DNA from: Epiperipatus broadwayi
Lineage: Eukaryota > Onychophora > Udeonychophora > Euonychophora > Peripatidae
Assembly: GCA_028023455.1 (NCBI GenBank)
Contig: JAQFVV010012396.1
Coordinates: forward strand, 10,953,296 to 11,017,295
Direction: 5' to 3'
DNA: 64,000 bases
Shown here: piece by piece, positions 23,522 through 34,113 of the stretch
Layout: every line of letters begins with the position of its first letter
Position numbering within the stretch: position 1 is the stretch's first letter
The notes under the pieces: generated by a model
Databases searched by the model: none
Seen by the model: the letters and a program-made list of their open reading frames with translations, nothing else
Told to the model about the DNA's origin: nothing
Translations under genes and position numbers: made by a program

Positions 23522-24618
23522 TTGCAAGAGTTAGAAGAAAAACTATCTTATATTAAATGGGACATTATTGGACTTTGTGAAGTTAGAAGAAAAGGTAAAG
23601 AGACAATTGTTTTAAAAAGTGAACATGTACTCTACTATAAAAACACAAATATTGGAAATATAAGTGGAGTAGGATTCATTATAAATAAAAAGTGGAAGAA
23701 CAACATTGTGGAGATTTATGGTGTATCAGACAGAGTGGCAAGATTAGTTATACAACTTAATAGCAAATGCAGATAATTCAGGTTTATGCCCCAACAAGTT
23801 CTCAAAAGTGATGAAGTAGTAGAAGATTTTTATATGGATGCACAAAAGGCTTTTGATCAGAGCAAACAACATTTTAAAATTTTTATAGGAGACTTTAATG
23901 CTAGAATTGGTAAACAAATAAAGGATGAAAGTGCTTTGTGGAGTTTGCAGGAAAAGGAAAACGTTATATTATGAATTATTATTTTGAGAAAGATGTTAAA
24001 AAGAAATGGACATGGAAGCATCCAAATGAAGGTACAGCAGAATTGGATTATATTTTGACTAACAGAAAATACATATTTCAAAATTGTAATGTTCTTAATA
24101 AATTTAACACAGGAAGTGATCATCGATTAGTAAGATGTGAAATAGATGTTAATGCAAAACTAGAGAGAGAAAAATTATTAAGAAAAACAATATTTACAGT
24201 TGATATTCCTAATTTTCAGAAACATTCTAATGAATTTAAATTAGAATTTACAAATAGGTTTCAAGTATTAGTAGATTTTGAACATGATTCAGATTTGAAT
24301 AAAATTAATATGAAAACAACTGGTACACTTTTAAAAACTGCAACAAAAATAGCTGGTTTAAAAAAGCAGCACATAACCAATAACATTTTTACTGAGACTA
24401 TCGAATTTATGAAGAAAAGAAGGAATAGGAAAATATACAAAAATGATGTGTTAAAAAGGATTCAATATGTCAAATTTTGTAAAATGATGTGGATAAGGGT
24501 TGAAAATGATATAAGAAAGTATAACTGTGAACTAGTAAGGAAAGCAGTAGAAGAGAATGAAAGTCTCAAGAATGTAAAACAACATTTTGTATTGGTAGGA
24601 AATTTATATCTGCAATAA
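23522..24618 (+). pseudogene. RTE endonuclease region, broken
   Basis: Three open pieces cover the endonuclease: IKWDIIGLCEVRRKG to NSKCR, then DEVVEDFYMDAQKAF to IGDFNARIG, then a long 226-codon piece (23938-24618) with LDYILTNRK and GSDHRLVRCE, and on into the Lys-rich linker. Frameshifts at about 23776 and 23940 separate them. The catalytic residues visible (Glu, Asp-Asn, Asp-His) are kept, but the frame is lost. Confidence 0.75.
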
Positions 24619-26653
24619 GAAAAAAAGCTGGAATTATTACTAAAAAAAGAGATGACATAGAAGACTTTTATCAACAATTATATAGTAGTAAAGAACAAAT
24701 ACCTCCTATATCTATTACATCTTCTGAATTGCCCAGAATTTTAAATAAAGAAGTGAGACATACAATTAAATATATGAAGAAAGAAAAGGTTCCAGGTAAT
24801 GGTAGAATTATAATTGATATATTAAAAGAAGCAGGTGAAAAATAGAAAGTTAATGGTAGAATTATAATTGATATATTAAAAGAAGCAGGTGAAAAAAATA
24901 GAAATTTTTTTAGCAATGTTATATACCAAATGTCTAAATGATAAAGATGTGCCAGATGATTGGAAAAATGCAGTATTAATATTAATATTTAAAAAAGGTG
25001 ATAAAGAAGATATTAGAAATTACAGACCTATCACCCGTTTATCAGTTACATACAAAATTTTTACCAAGATAATTACAACTCGTCTGCAGAGAACATTGGA
25101 TTTCCACCAACCAAGAGAACAAGCTGGATTTAAAAGTGGTTTTAGTACAGGATATCATATCCAGAGATTGGGAGAAGTTATAGAAAGGACAAATGAATAT
25201 CAGTTGCCATTATGTTTTGGATTTCTAGATTATGAAAAGGGATTTGAATGTAAACTTTTCTTCAATGATTAAACCATTGGATCATCAAGGTGTATTGTCC
25301 TATTTTAAAGAATATTTATAAAAATGGATCAGCAACAATTAGATTATATAATGATACATTAAAAGTCAACATTGAGGAGAGTGTAAGTATCTCCAAAACT
25401 TTTTACAGTAGTGCTGCAAGAAGTATTTTGTGGATTAAAATGGGAAGCTGAAGGAGTGAAAGTAAATGATTATTTAAGTCATTAAAATTTTTCAGATGAT
25501 GTAGTTGTTTTTGCAAATAATGCTTTAGAGCTGCAGGAAATATTGCAGGAGTTATCAGATGAAAATAGGAAAGTAGGACTAAAGATAAATATTAAAAAGA
25601 CTAAAGTAATATTTAATGGATTTTCTCAAAATACGAAAATAAAGATTGATTATGATGAGTTAGAAGTTAACAGCTATAAATATCTTGGTCAGATTATTAA
25701 TACAGATGGAAACATAAAGAATATTTATAAAAATGGATCAGCAACAATTAGATTATATAATGATACACTAAAAGTCAACATTGAGGAGAGTGTAAGTATC
25801 TCCAAAACTTTTTACAGCAGTGCTGCAAGAAGTATTTTGTGGATTAAAATGGGAAGCTGAAGGAGTGAAAGTAAATGATTATTTAAGTCATTAAAATTTT
25901 TCAGATGATGTAGTTGTTTTTTGCAAATAATGCTTTAAAGCTGCAGGAAATGTTGCAGGAGTTATCAGATGAAAATAGGAAAGTAGGACTAAAGATAAAT
26001 ATTAAAAAAACTAAAGTAATATTTAATGGATTTTCTCAAAATATGAAAATAAAGATTGATTATGATGAGTTAGAAGTTAGCAGCTATAAATATCTTGGTC
26101 AGATTATTAATACAGATGGAAACATAATGGATGAAATTAATCATAGAATTAAACTTGGTTGGAGTGCTTTTGGTAGAAATAACTTGATACTAAAAGTAAA
26201 TATGCCTATGTGTTTGTAAAAGAAGATTTTTAATAAATGTGTTTTACCTGTTCTTACTTATGGATCTGAGACTTGGATACTTAATAGAAGAGCAATACAG
26301 ACTTCAGACCACTCAAAGAAGTATGGAGAGATGTATATTGGGAGTAACAAGAAGAGATCGAAAACGCAATATATCGGTAAGAGAACAATAAGGTGTAACT
26401 GATTTTATTGAAAAGATTAAAGTGGAGTTGGGCTGGACATATTGCTAGAAGAGATGATAATAGATGGACAATTGAAATCTTAAACTGGATTCCAAGAGAT
26501 TGTAGAAGACCCAGGAAGAAACCACATGTGAGATGGATAGATGAAATAAGAAAGTGCAGGGATGATGTGGAGAAGAGAAGCTAAAGATCTGAGATGTATT
26601 AAACTTGGAGGGATGTTCATCCTGCAGTGGATTGATAATAGTTGATGATGATG
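24619..26653 (+). pseudogene. RTE reverse transcriptase region, broken and duplicated
   Basis: Broken frames give KEAGEK twice, then a 127-codon piece (24889-25272) with DDWKNAVLILIFKKGDKE and REQAGFKSGF, then loss of the motif A surroundings. Two tandem copies follow of a segment that changes FADD to FSDD and carries in-frame stops in the motif B-C region, then YKYLGQIIN and LGWSAFGRN, and a frameshifted C-terminal region. RT activity is excluded. Confidence 0.75.
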
Positions 26654-27678
26654 ATCTTGTTTTACTTTAATCAAAATAAAAAAAACTTGTAACAGCGTAA
26701 TTATGGAACAAATTAACTCATTGTTAAGCTCTTATAAATAAGTAACATTACTTTTACAATCATTTTAAAATAACGCGTTGATTTTTACACTGAATAAATC
26801 ACCACACACTACAATCTGTTTGATGTTTTATTGCTTGCACATATATTAATTTTAATAAATTTATTTTTGAACTGAATAGATCTTTTAATATATTTAAAGG
26901 AAAGTTTTATTTGTTTTCTCTCCAGTAATTTAAAAATAGTTATTGTGTAAGAAACTTCGAATTATTGTTCGTGCACGTAACAAAATGCAAATTTATCTTT
27001 TTAAAATAACACGTTTGCGAAATAAAAGATCTATAAACAGAAATGTAATTTGTATTATTTTAAAAGTTGCTTGAAATATTATTTTAAAGTATAAAAAAAA
27101 AGTTTTACAAACAATTACTTTTCAAAATAATGAAGATCAGAAAGAACAATTTTTAGCAGTTTTGAAAGATTGAAATAAAACAGAAGTCGTAAAAATTACT
27201 TTTTTAAAAAAATAAAAAACATTTTTACAGGAAAAAAAAGATCGATTTTTAAAATAAAACAATTTAAAAATACATAGATTTATCAGAGAATGAAACTCAA
27301 CGTAAGAATATTAAATTTTAAAGCAGATTTAAATAGTTATGGTTTTCTATATTATTTACACCTTCACATTATATGCTATGTTTGTTTTAAGAATGTGGAT
27401 ATAAACCCGAACTAGCAAGCGAGTGTAAATATCGCTTCTAAATGGTGCCGTTTATCTACGCATAGCGTGGAGAAACAGCACCACCTAGTGGGCTAGATTG
27501 CTGTTTACTTGCTGTTTAGCAGACGATGTAAACTGGATCAGTTTACCTATGGCTAACAGCAGCATTAGTGGCTGGAACTTTGCGTCGTCTGCTTTTGGAC
27601 CCCCATCTCTGAATATTTCTGCAATTTTTGCAGAAATGAAGTCTCTCGCAGTGGCAGGACAGATATTCCCCAAGTACC
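26654..27678 (-). repeat. Right Merlin terminal inverted repeat (1025 bp)
   Basis: Complement of the left repeat, ending ...CAAGTACC at 27678. Its inner edge is ATCTTGTTTT, the complement of the RTE target duplication in the left arm, followed inward by the same RTE (GAT)n tail. Confidence 0.8.
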
Positions 27679-27686
27679 TCTTTTTC
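27679..27686. repeat. Right target-site duplication of the Merlin composite
   Basis: TCTTTTTC, identical to 13787-13794. Confidence 0.75.
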
Positions 27687-28669
27687 TAACAAATCTTTTT
27701 TTTTTGTTAAGACGATGTCTTTCACATTGTTTTTTGAAAAATTTTCATTTAGTATCTTTTCAATATTTTTTTTACCTCCTTTTAATTATATCTTATTTAT
27801 ATCTATATTTTACTCCAATTTAATCTTTGCAACAATATACAAAGCTAAAAAATTTAATGATTAATTCAAAAATTACACATAATTATTGTCCTGAAAATAA
27901 ATATGAAAATTTTAAGTTTGTTATATCACATATATACATCTTAAATTTTCAAGATTAAGACATGATTTAATAAGCTTGCAAATTTCCTAAAACATATTGT
28001 ATTTTAACTTTTAACCAATTTGTTTAATAATCACAAAGAAATGTTTATAAAAAATTAACGAAGATTTTGTAAAAAAGAACTGACTTAATTTTTAAATAAA
28101 TTAATTACAAAAAAATTGGATTATTTTCCCTTTCTCTAATCTCCGTACATTGTGCAACGATGGGTTAGCCACTAACCCATAAAATCCTTCCAATTAAAAA
28201 TGCAATAGGATGTATATTTTATTATAATGTATTTAAAAATACCACGAAACTGTATGAAATATATATATCATAAATCTAATAAATAAAAGTGTATATTAAA
28301 TTTTATTAAAATCAATGAAAATAATTCATCCTAAAATACTGCATAAGCAAATTAAAAAAAAAGAAGACTAAATTAATGATTTATTTACATTCAACGGCCA
28401 AAGTTAAGTATTTATCGAATTCTTATTGTAAATATTAGTTTTCTTTTATCTAATCTACACAATATTTCCTTAACTAAATAAAGAATATGAAGATTTTTTT
28501 TTTAATTTAATGAATATATACTTAAAATATAACTAAGTAACTTAATTAAATTACTTCTTTCCTTAATTTGAATATAAAAATTAATAGTGAAGGTTCACTA
28601 CTCTGGAAAGATTATAAACTTATTTAAAAAATTTTTACAGCGTAGCACTGTTTTCGACCAGACCAGTCA
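27687..28669. other. A+T-rich non-coding stretch
   Basis: No coding or repeat signal recognised beyond poly-T runs. Confidence 0.55.
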
Positions 28670-28904
28670 TATTAAATGAAAAAAATTGTGGCCAGATTCA
28701 ATTTCATGTTCTAAAATATTGGGGTCTGTTTTGGCGCATTTGTATATATATTTGTGATGTGCTAATTTTGTTAGTGAATCTCATGCAAACTGCACTACAA
28801 CATTAGCATAACACAAATATATATATACAAACACACTAAAACAGATGCCAATATTTTAGAATATGAAATCAAGTCTGGCCACTATTTCGATTCTTTTAAC
28901 ATTA
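28670..28904. repeat. Hairpin (foldback) element, about 235 bp
   Basis: The left arm (about 28670-28765) with GTGGCCAGATTCAATTTCAT pairs with the right arm (about 28812-28904), which reads ATGAAATCAAGTCTGGCCAC. The pairing is about 85-90% by eye with a loop of about 45 bp. No ORF. It is probably a MITE-like foldback. Confidence 0.75.
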
Positions 28905-29849
28905 AACTTGTTTGCATTAAGTGCAATGATCAAAAAGGAAAATATAAAGAGGCATGATTTATTGCAAATAACATCAATGCAGTAAATAAGAAAGACCCAT
29001 GCATAAAGATAACACCAAAGTTCTGTTCATAAAAAAGAAAAAACACAGAATTACATAAGTAAATCAGACCCTTCAGCATGAATTCCAAGTTCATAATGCC
29101 CAGGGTCTGAGGGAGAGGCTTGAGGAGGGAGGTGAAAAATAATCAATCCCAAAGGAATACACACTAGCTAGTTTGTCATTGTTTCCAGAATAGAAGATTT
29201 AGGAAGTTAAGAGCCCACATATTCATTCCTGATACTCTCAGCTTCATGTCCCATTAATCCAACAAAAATATTACAATTTGTTTTCATTGAACAGCTGTTG
29301 AAAATTTTCAGCATGAAAGAATTAGTCTTTAAGGAGTTTGCCTTTGCAAACTCAGCAATTACTGATCCTGCTAGGAGGATGGATACTGGCTTTCTTCTTT
29401 GATGCTCTGGATCACAAGCCACCAATGGGAGATGTTCTAGCATTTGCTGCTTTAGAGTGACTTTTTTAAAGACACATCATCTAAAAATAAACCTGGTGAT
29501 GCTGATGTTAAAAATATATAGTATACAATAGAGTGTATTCATTATACAATATATAATATTGTTTTGATTATAAAAGTAAAATATTATTAATATATTTTAT
29601 CTGATTTTCATTCAATGTTTTTGTAAAGGATGGTCAGAGGTCTTCCCTCTAGAGGCCTCAGATGACAAACCATCCATAGATGTCAGTTTAGCATTTGTTA
29701 CTTTAGAGTCCATAGATAGCTGTAAATTATTATTATTAGGATCAACAGGTAGAATCGACTTACCAGGATCTTTATTGGACAAGACATGATTGGATCCCTG
29801 ATCATCTGTCTTAGAATCGGGGCTACATTTTTTTTCTGGTAGGTGAATT
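28905..29849. other. Unassigned stretch with short minus-strand ORFs
   Basis: Two minus-strand open stretches (29207-29443, 78 codons; 29612-29866, 84 codons, hydrophilic and Ser/Asp/Asn-rich) have a less A+T-biased composition than their surroundings. A block TAGCATTTG(C/T)T.CTTTAGAGT occurs in both (about 29437 and 29689), so part was duplicated. An AATAAA lies downstream on the minus strand near 28965. I do not recognise either product. They could be remnants of the element that supplied the zinc-knuckle ORF next door. Confidence 0.35.
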
Positions 29850-30740
29850 TTATAATGAGTTAACAAAAAAAAAATTATGGAGGCTGGTGCCTAAAATTTT
29901 GCAACATCCTAATAATCATTATGTAATAATAGAATTTAACAACCTCGCTCCAAAAATTTTCTTCCAGAAATTTTTCAAATACCTTGATGGCAAAATCACT
30001 TGCCACATTAACATGAACTATCCCACAATCTTATCAGGCATGATCAAGAACTGTTACTTTAGATTTAAAGTAAATGATTTGCAGCAATTACTTGGACCTT
30101 ATAATAAAGTCTTAAATTTTAGGTACCTAATGATTAAGGGGACAGATCTTCCAGTATATACTAATACTGCCTCCTTTGAATTCACCTTGAATAAAGAATC
30201 AAACCCCGCTGACAGTCCTACTCTCTATCATGTGAAGACTTCCCCTCTTATCATCTTCCATGACATTCCTCCACAATGTTTCTTCTGACAGCAGAGGAGC
30301 CACTTGGTGAGGGATTGCCAGACCAGGATCTGTCATAATTGTAAAAGAATCAAAACCAGAATGCATTGATGTAACTCAGATTTGATGGTATCAGCCACAA
30401 ATGCATACATTACTAAGTCTGACCTTGTGGTGTCTAAAGCTATGAAGAATACTGCCTATCCTCAATCAACTGCCATCGATGATGATATGTGTAACCCTTT
30501 GCTATCTCCTGCTCACTCATCATGGGCGTTAAAATGAGTTCTTTGGCTCAGTGTCTTCCACTATGGAAGAGGCTCCTCAAATGCCTCAATCTATGAAAAG
30601 GAAAGTGGGAAAACTGAACAAAGGCCCTAAATCAATGATGGGTAAAAAGTGCCCCAACAAACAAACAGCCACAGTGTTAGCTCTTTGGACATGGAACTTC
30701 CTGTCTTCCCATCTACCATTTAATTACTTTATTTAAAAAA
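29850..30740 (+). pseudogene. Retroelement ORF1/Gag-like protein with CCHC zinc knuckle, broken
   Basis: An open stretch to 30288 starts in VPKILQHPNNHYVIIEFNN and runs through YTNTASFEFTLNKESNP to DIPPQCFF, where a TGA takes the place of the second Cys of a CCHC knuckle. Reading continues in frame with QQRSHLVRDC and a second Cys pair (ICHNC). After more breaks a Lys/Pro-rich tail (30551-30736) ends at a stop. The layout (basic domain, then knuckles after a PPQCF-type motif) is that of ORF1/Gag proteins of non-LTR retrotransposons. No RT follows, so the clade is not determined. Confidence 0.55.
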
Positions 30741-31801
30741 GGATTAATGTGATTGATAATTAATCTTGGTAATAAATATTAAAAGAAAAAAGGATTTTGA
30801 TTAATTATTATTTTACAACAAAATATGAATATAAATTTTTTCATTATTTTTATTTTTGTTTACTTGGTAATAAATATTAAAAGAAAGAAAATAAAGTATT
30901 TTGATTAATTATTATTTTAAAAACAAAATATTCATATAAATTTTTTTTTTTTTGTTTATTTTAATTAGTTTATTTAAAGAATGCTGTATTAAATGCACAG
31001 GAATATGAAAAAAAAACCTTGAAATATAATCTGATAAGGAAAGGGTGGGAAATAAAAAAACTAAGCTGAGGAAAAATTGTCTCTAAACTTTATATAAAAC
31101 AAAACCTTTGAATTATTTAAGGAATCATAGGTTAAAAAAAAAGCTGAATTACCAAGACAAGAATTGGCATAAGTATTAATGAACAAAAGAACAATAGATT
31201 TACTTCAGTTTATACCTCTATCACCTATCTCTCTCTCTCTCCCATATCTTATAATTTGTTAAATAATGATTCTATTATAAAATGAAATGCAAATGTATTA
31301 ATCAATATAATCAATCTACTACATTCAACTAATGTCATGAGAAGCTTCAATAATGAATCACCTTGGGACCTGAAGAAATGTTATAGTTGGGAGAACCAAT
31401 TAAACCATTATTTTAAAGAGCGCACTTTATGTTAAGGCTAAAAAAAAAAAAATAATGGTAATATTGTTTACTTAATTTTTCTTAATGTATCAATGAGAGT
31501 TAAAAGCATTAAAAAAACAACAACACTATTAATCTTTTTTTTTTTTTAAAAAAAAAAAATATTCTAAAAAAAAAAAAAGATTTAATTATTACAATTTTGA
31601 ATATCTTATGAATTATAAAACAAATAAAATAAAAAGATAAAGTATATATATTCATAATCTTACAATATTAATATTATTACTGTTTCAAAATAGACATAGA
31701 TAAATGTCAAGTAGATAAATATATATTTATAAATATGAATTTCTAAATTATATAAAATGAATTTCATTTGAAACTGACTCGACATTTTTATTTATTTTAT
31801 A
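30741..31801. other. A+T-rich non-coding stretch
   Basis: Contains a loosely repeated phrase (GGTAATAAATATTAAAAGAAA at about 30768 and 30866) and long A or T runs (about 31530-31580). No gene. Confidence 0.6.
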
Positions 31802-32100
31802 CTAGCAGTACCTGGCCACACGTTGCTTTGGCTCAGTCTGGTTAAATGGAAAAGGAAGAAAAGGGAAAGCGCATATTTCTAATATGTTTAATTTCACAAT
31901 GCTTGTGAATATACAATGAAAAAAATAAACTATACTCACAAAATTACCTGTCACAGGTGTGACATCTATATAATAACAGGTATATAAAAACGCGCGTATT
32001 CGAATGCAATATTGTGTCAAAATTTCAAAGCAAACAGTGAAGAACTTTCGGAGATTTAAGATTTTGAACAAACAAACATTTACATTTTTATTTATAAAGA
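31802..32100 (-). mobile_element. Helitron-like non-autonomous element (299 bp)
   Basis: On the minus strand it begins TCTTTATAAATAAAAATGTA and ends ...GGCCAGGTACTGCTAG followed by T, which fits the 5'-TC and CTRR-3' ends and T-side insertion of Helitrons. The inner text (GTTTGTTTGTTCAAAATC, CTCCGAAAGTTCTTCAC, TTTGAAATTTTGACAC) is of the kind found in widespread Lep1-like Helitrons of invertebrates. The base before TC is G rather than the expected A, and the 3' hairpin is weak, so the call is tentative. Confidence 0.4.
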
Positions 32101-33348
32101 CAGTTTGGTAAAACTTTTTTTTTTTTTTAAGTTTCGCTGCGTGTGGGATTACCTGACTAAAGTATAAATTGGTATTAGAGTGACAAGATCTTAATTTTGA
32201 CATATTAAGCAAATGTTTTATTAAATATACAATGATGCTTAAAAAAAATAAATATTTTATGTGTAAATTAGATATAAATGAAGTATTTTTTTCAATATAA
32301 AAGCAAGAATAGAAATCTGTGCATTTTATTGGTGTAAAGATATTTTCCAATTTTAAAGAAACTATTTAAAATTAACTAGCATGACAGAGTGAATATTTTA
32401 TAAAATATTTAAGATGCATATGTATTGTAATTGATGAAAGATTCTTATTAATGTTGGGTGATATAAAATTTCTGCTCAGGTTCATGAATGTATTTAAACA
32501 AAATAACTTAAATTATAGAATGTTGATTAAATGTATAAGAATACATTTACAAAAAAATCAAGTCAAATGTCAGAATACATTAGTTGGTGTGTGTAATATA
32601 TTTAAAAAATGATATAGATATTATTTTATAATATTGAAAAATTGTTCTTACACACTTTATTTTTTTTTAAATGTTAGGATTAAAGACTTGTTTTTGTTGA
32701 ACTAAATCAATTTTCAATGATGTTCATTTTTATTCTAAAGTGTACAATGTGGTTCACATTAGGTATTGATTTATTATTTTTATTATTTTATTGTTTTAGT
32801 GTGAATATAATTTTGTATTATATCTTGTTTATATATGCTTGGTAAAAATATATATATTCTTGGTCTTAATTTCATTTATGAATTTATTTTTTATTTTTCT
32901 GATAGATATTGCAATGAGTGTGTTACTTTTATTCAAATTATTAGATCATTTAATGTCTATCTCATAATTTATAATATTAAAGTGAACTATGGGGTTAATG
33001 TAATAAGATATAACAAGAGTATCCGAGATGTTGACTGCAGTTCACTCGTTAACTGCAAGATCTCTACCACATAAATTCTTTTTCCTTTTTTGTAAAATTT
33101 GCATCTAATTTATTTTAATATAATTCTAAAACAATAATTTTTTTGAATTTTTTTTAAAATTTAGAATCAGCTTTAGAAAATAATTATTTATAGGTAATTT
33201 AAACTTGTAATTTAATAAATATTTTATAAAATAACATAGACAAATTATAATATTACAGGGAGCTGAGGTAATTTAATCTTTTGATTCATTAAATACAGAT
33301 CTAACCAGTTTCCTTTCTGAAATATATTAATTTACAATAATGAGAATT
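32101..33348. other. A+T-rich non-coding stretch
   Basis: No element ends or credible ORF. The Phe/Ile/Tyr-rich open stretch at 32835-33074 looks like chance. Confidence 0.55.
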
Positions 33349-34113
33349 AATAATATTTAAACAGCATTAAACTGTTGCACACGCGCTTTGGATTTTAAAT
33401 ATAAAATGAATGAATACTAACACTTCAACCACATGATAAAGTCTTTGGAAAAGATAGAATGGCCATCTATCTTTTCGAACCCAAACGCTTTTGTATGGGC
33501 AAATCTTGAGTGTTTGAAAGTGAAAGCATGAAGATATTAAATAATCACTTTAAATTACTTTTATATGCTTGAATGAATGATGCTGGTGAAATTTATTAGA
33601 ATTTATGATATATCATTCTTATTTGAAATTAAATGTATGTAAATAAGTCAATTATTTTATATAGCATGATGTTTTTTTATAAGCAATAATATTTAAACAG
33701 CATTAAACTGTTGCACATGTGCTTTATTTAAGATCCAAAGCACATGTGCAACAGTTTAATGCTGTTTAAATATTATTGTTTATAAAAAAACATCATGCTA
33801 TATAAAATAATTGACTTATTTATATACATTTAATTTCAAATAAGAATGACGTATTGTAAATTCTAATATATTTCACCAGCATCATTCATTCAAGCATATA
33901 AAAGTAATTTAAAGTGATTATTTAATATCTTCACACTTTCACTTTCAAACACTTAAGATTCGCCCATACAAAAGTGTTTGGGTTCAAAAAGATAGATGGT
34001 CATTCTATCTTTTCCAAAGACTTTATCATGTGGTTGAAGTATTAGTATTCATTCATTTTATATTTAAAATCCAAAGCGCATGTACAACAGTTTAATGCTG
34101 TTTAAGTATTATT
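33349..34113. repeat. Long hairpin, about 380-bp arms, almost no loop
   Basis: The left arm (33349-33727) and right arm (33732-34113) are complements at high identity by eye, through words such as AAACAGCATTAAACTGTTGC, CTATCTTTTCGAACCCAAAC and GAATGATGCTGGTGAAATT. The centre is near 33729 (ATTTAAGAT). The outermost and central blocks share the same AACAGCATTAAACTGTTG motif, so the arms are also internally repetitive at their ends. No ORF. Confidence 0.9.

Larger units (their letters stand above)
23522..26653 (+). mobile_element. RTE LINE in the right Merlin arm, 5'-truncated and dead
   Basis: Starts inside the endonuclease (LQELEEKLSYIKWD, GLCEVRRKGK), continues with IGDFNARIG, LDYILTNRK, GSDHRLV, then RT blocks (ILIFKKGDKEDIRNY, REQAGFKSGF, FLDYEKGFE) and a 410-bp duplication of the region between motif A and YKYLGQIIN, and ends with (GAT)n at the same position in the Merlin TIR as the left copy. 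A second small duplication (about 24790-24890) repeats the GRIIIDILKEAGE region. Stops and frameshifts occur throughout. It is the inverted partner of 14890-19477. Confidence 0.85.
13795..27678. mobile_element. 13.9-kb Merlin-type foldback transposon containing RTE copies
   Basis: The ends are GGTA(G/C)TTGGGGAATATC in inverted orientation, directly flanked by an 8-bp duplication TCTTTTTC (13787-13794 and 27679-27686). Inverted pairing covers the outer ~1.05 kb, continues through RTE sequence in both arms and reappears at 20409-20575 against 22855-23015. The loop holds a dead IS1595/ISXO2-type DDE transposase. An 8-9 bp duplication, TIRs starting GG and this transposase type are what is known for eukaryotic Merlin elements. 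The whole unit is therefore read as one Merlin insertion enlarged by a nested LINE and arm duplication. It cannot now be autonomous. Confidence 0.75.

Noticed and set aside
31802-32350. 182-codon minus-strand open stretch
   Set aside because: Lacks protein-like composition (Phe/Ile/Lys/Asn strings), runs through the Helitron-like repeat, and includes a poly-Lys stretch from an A run.
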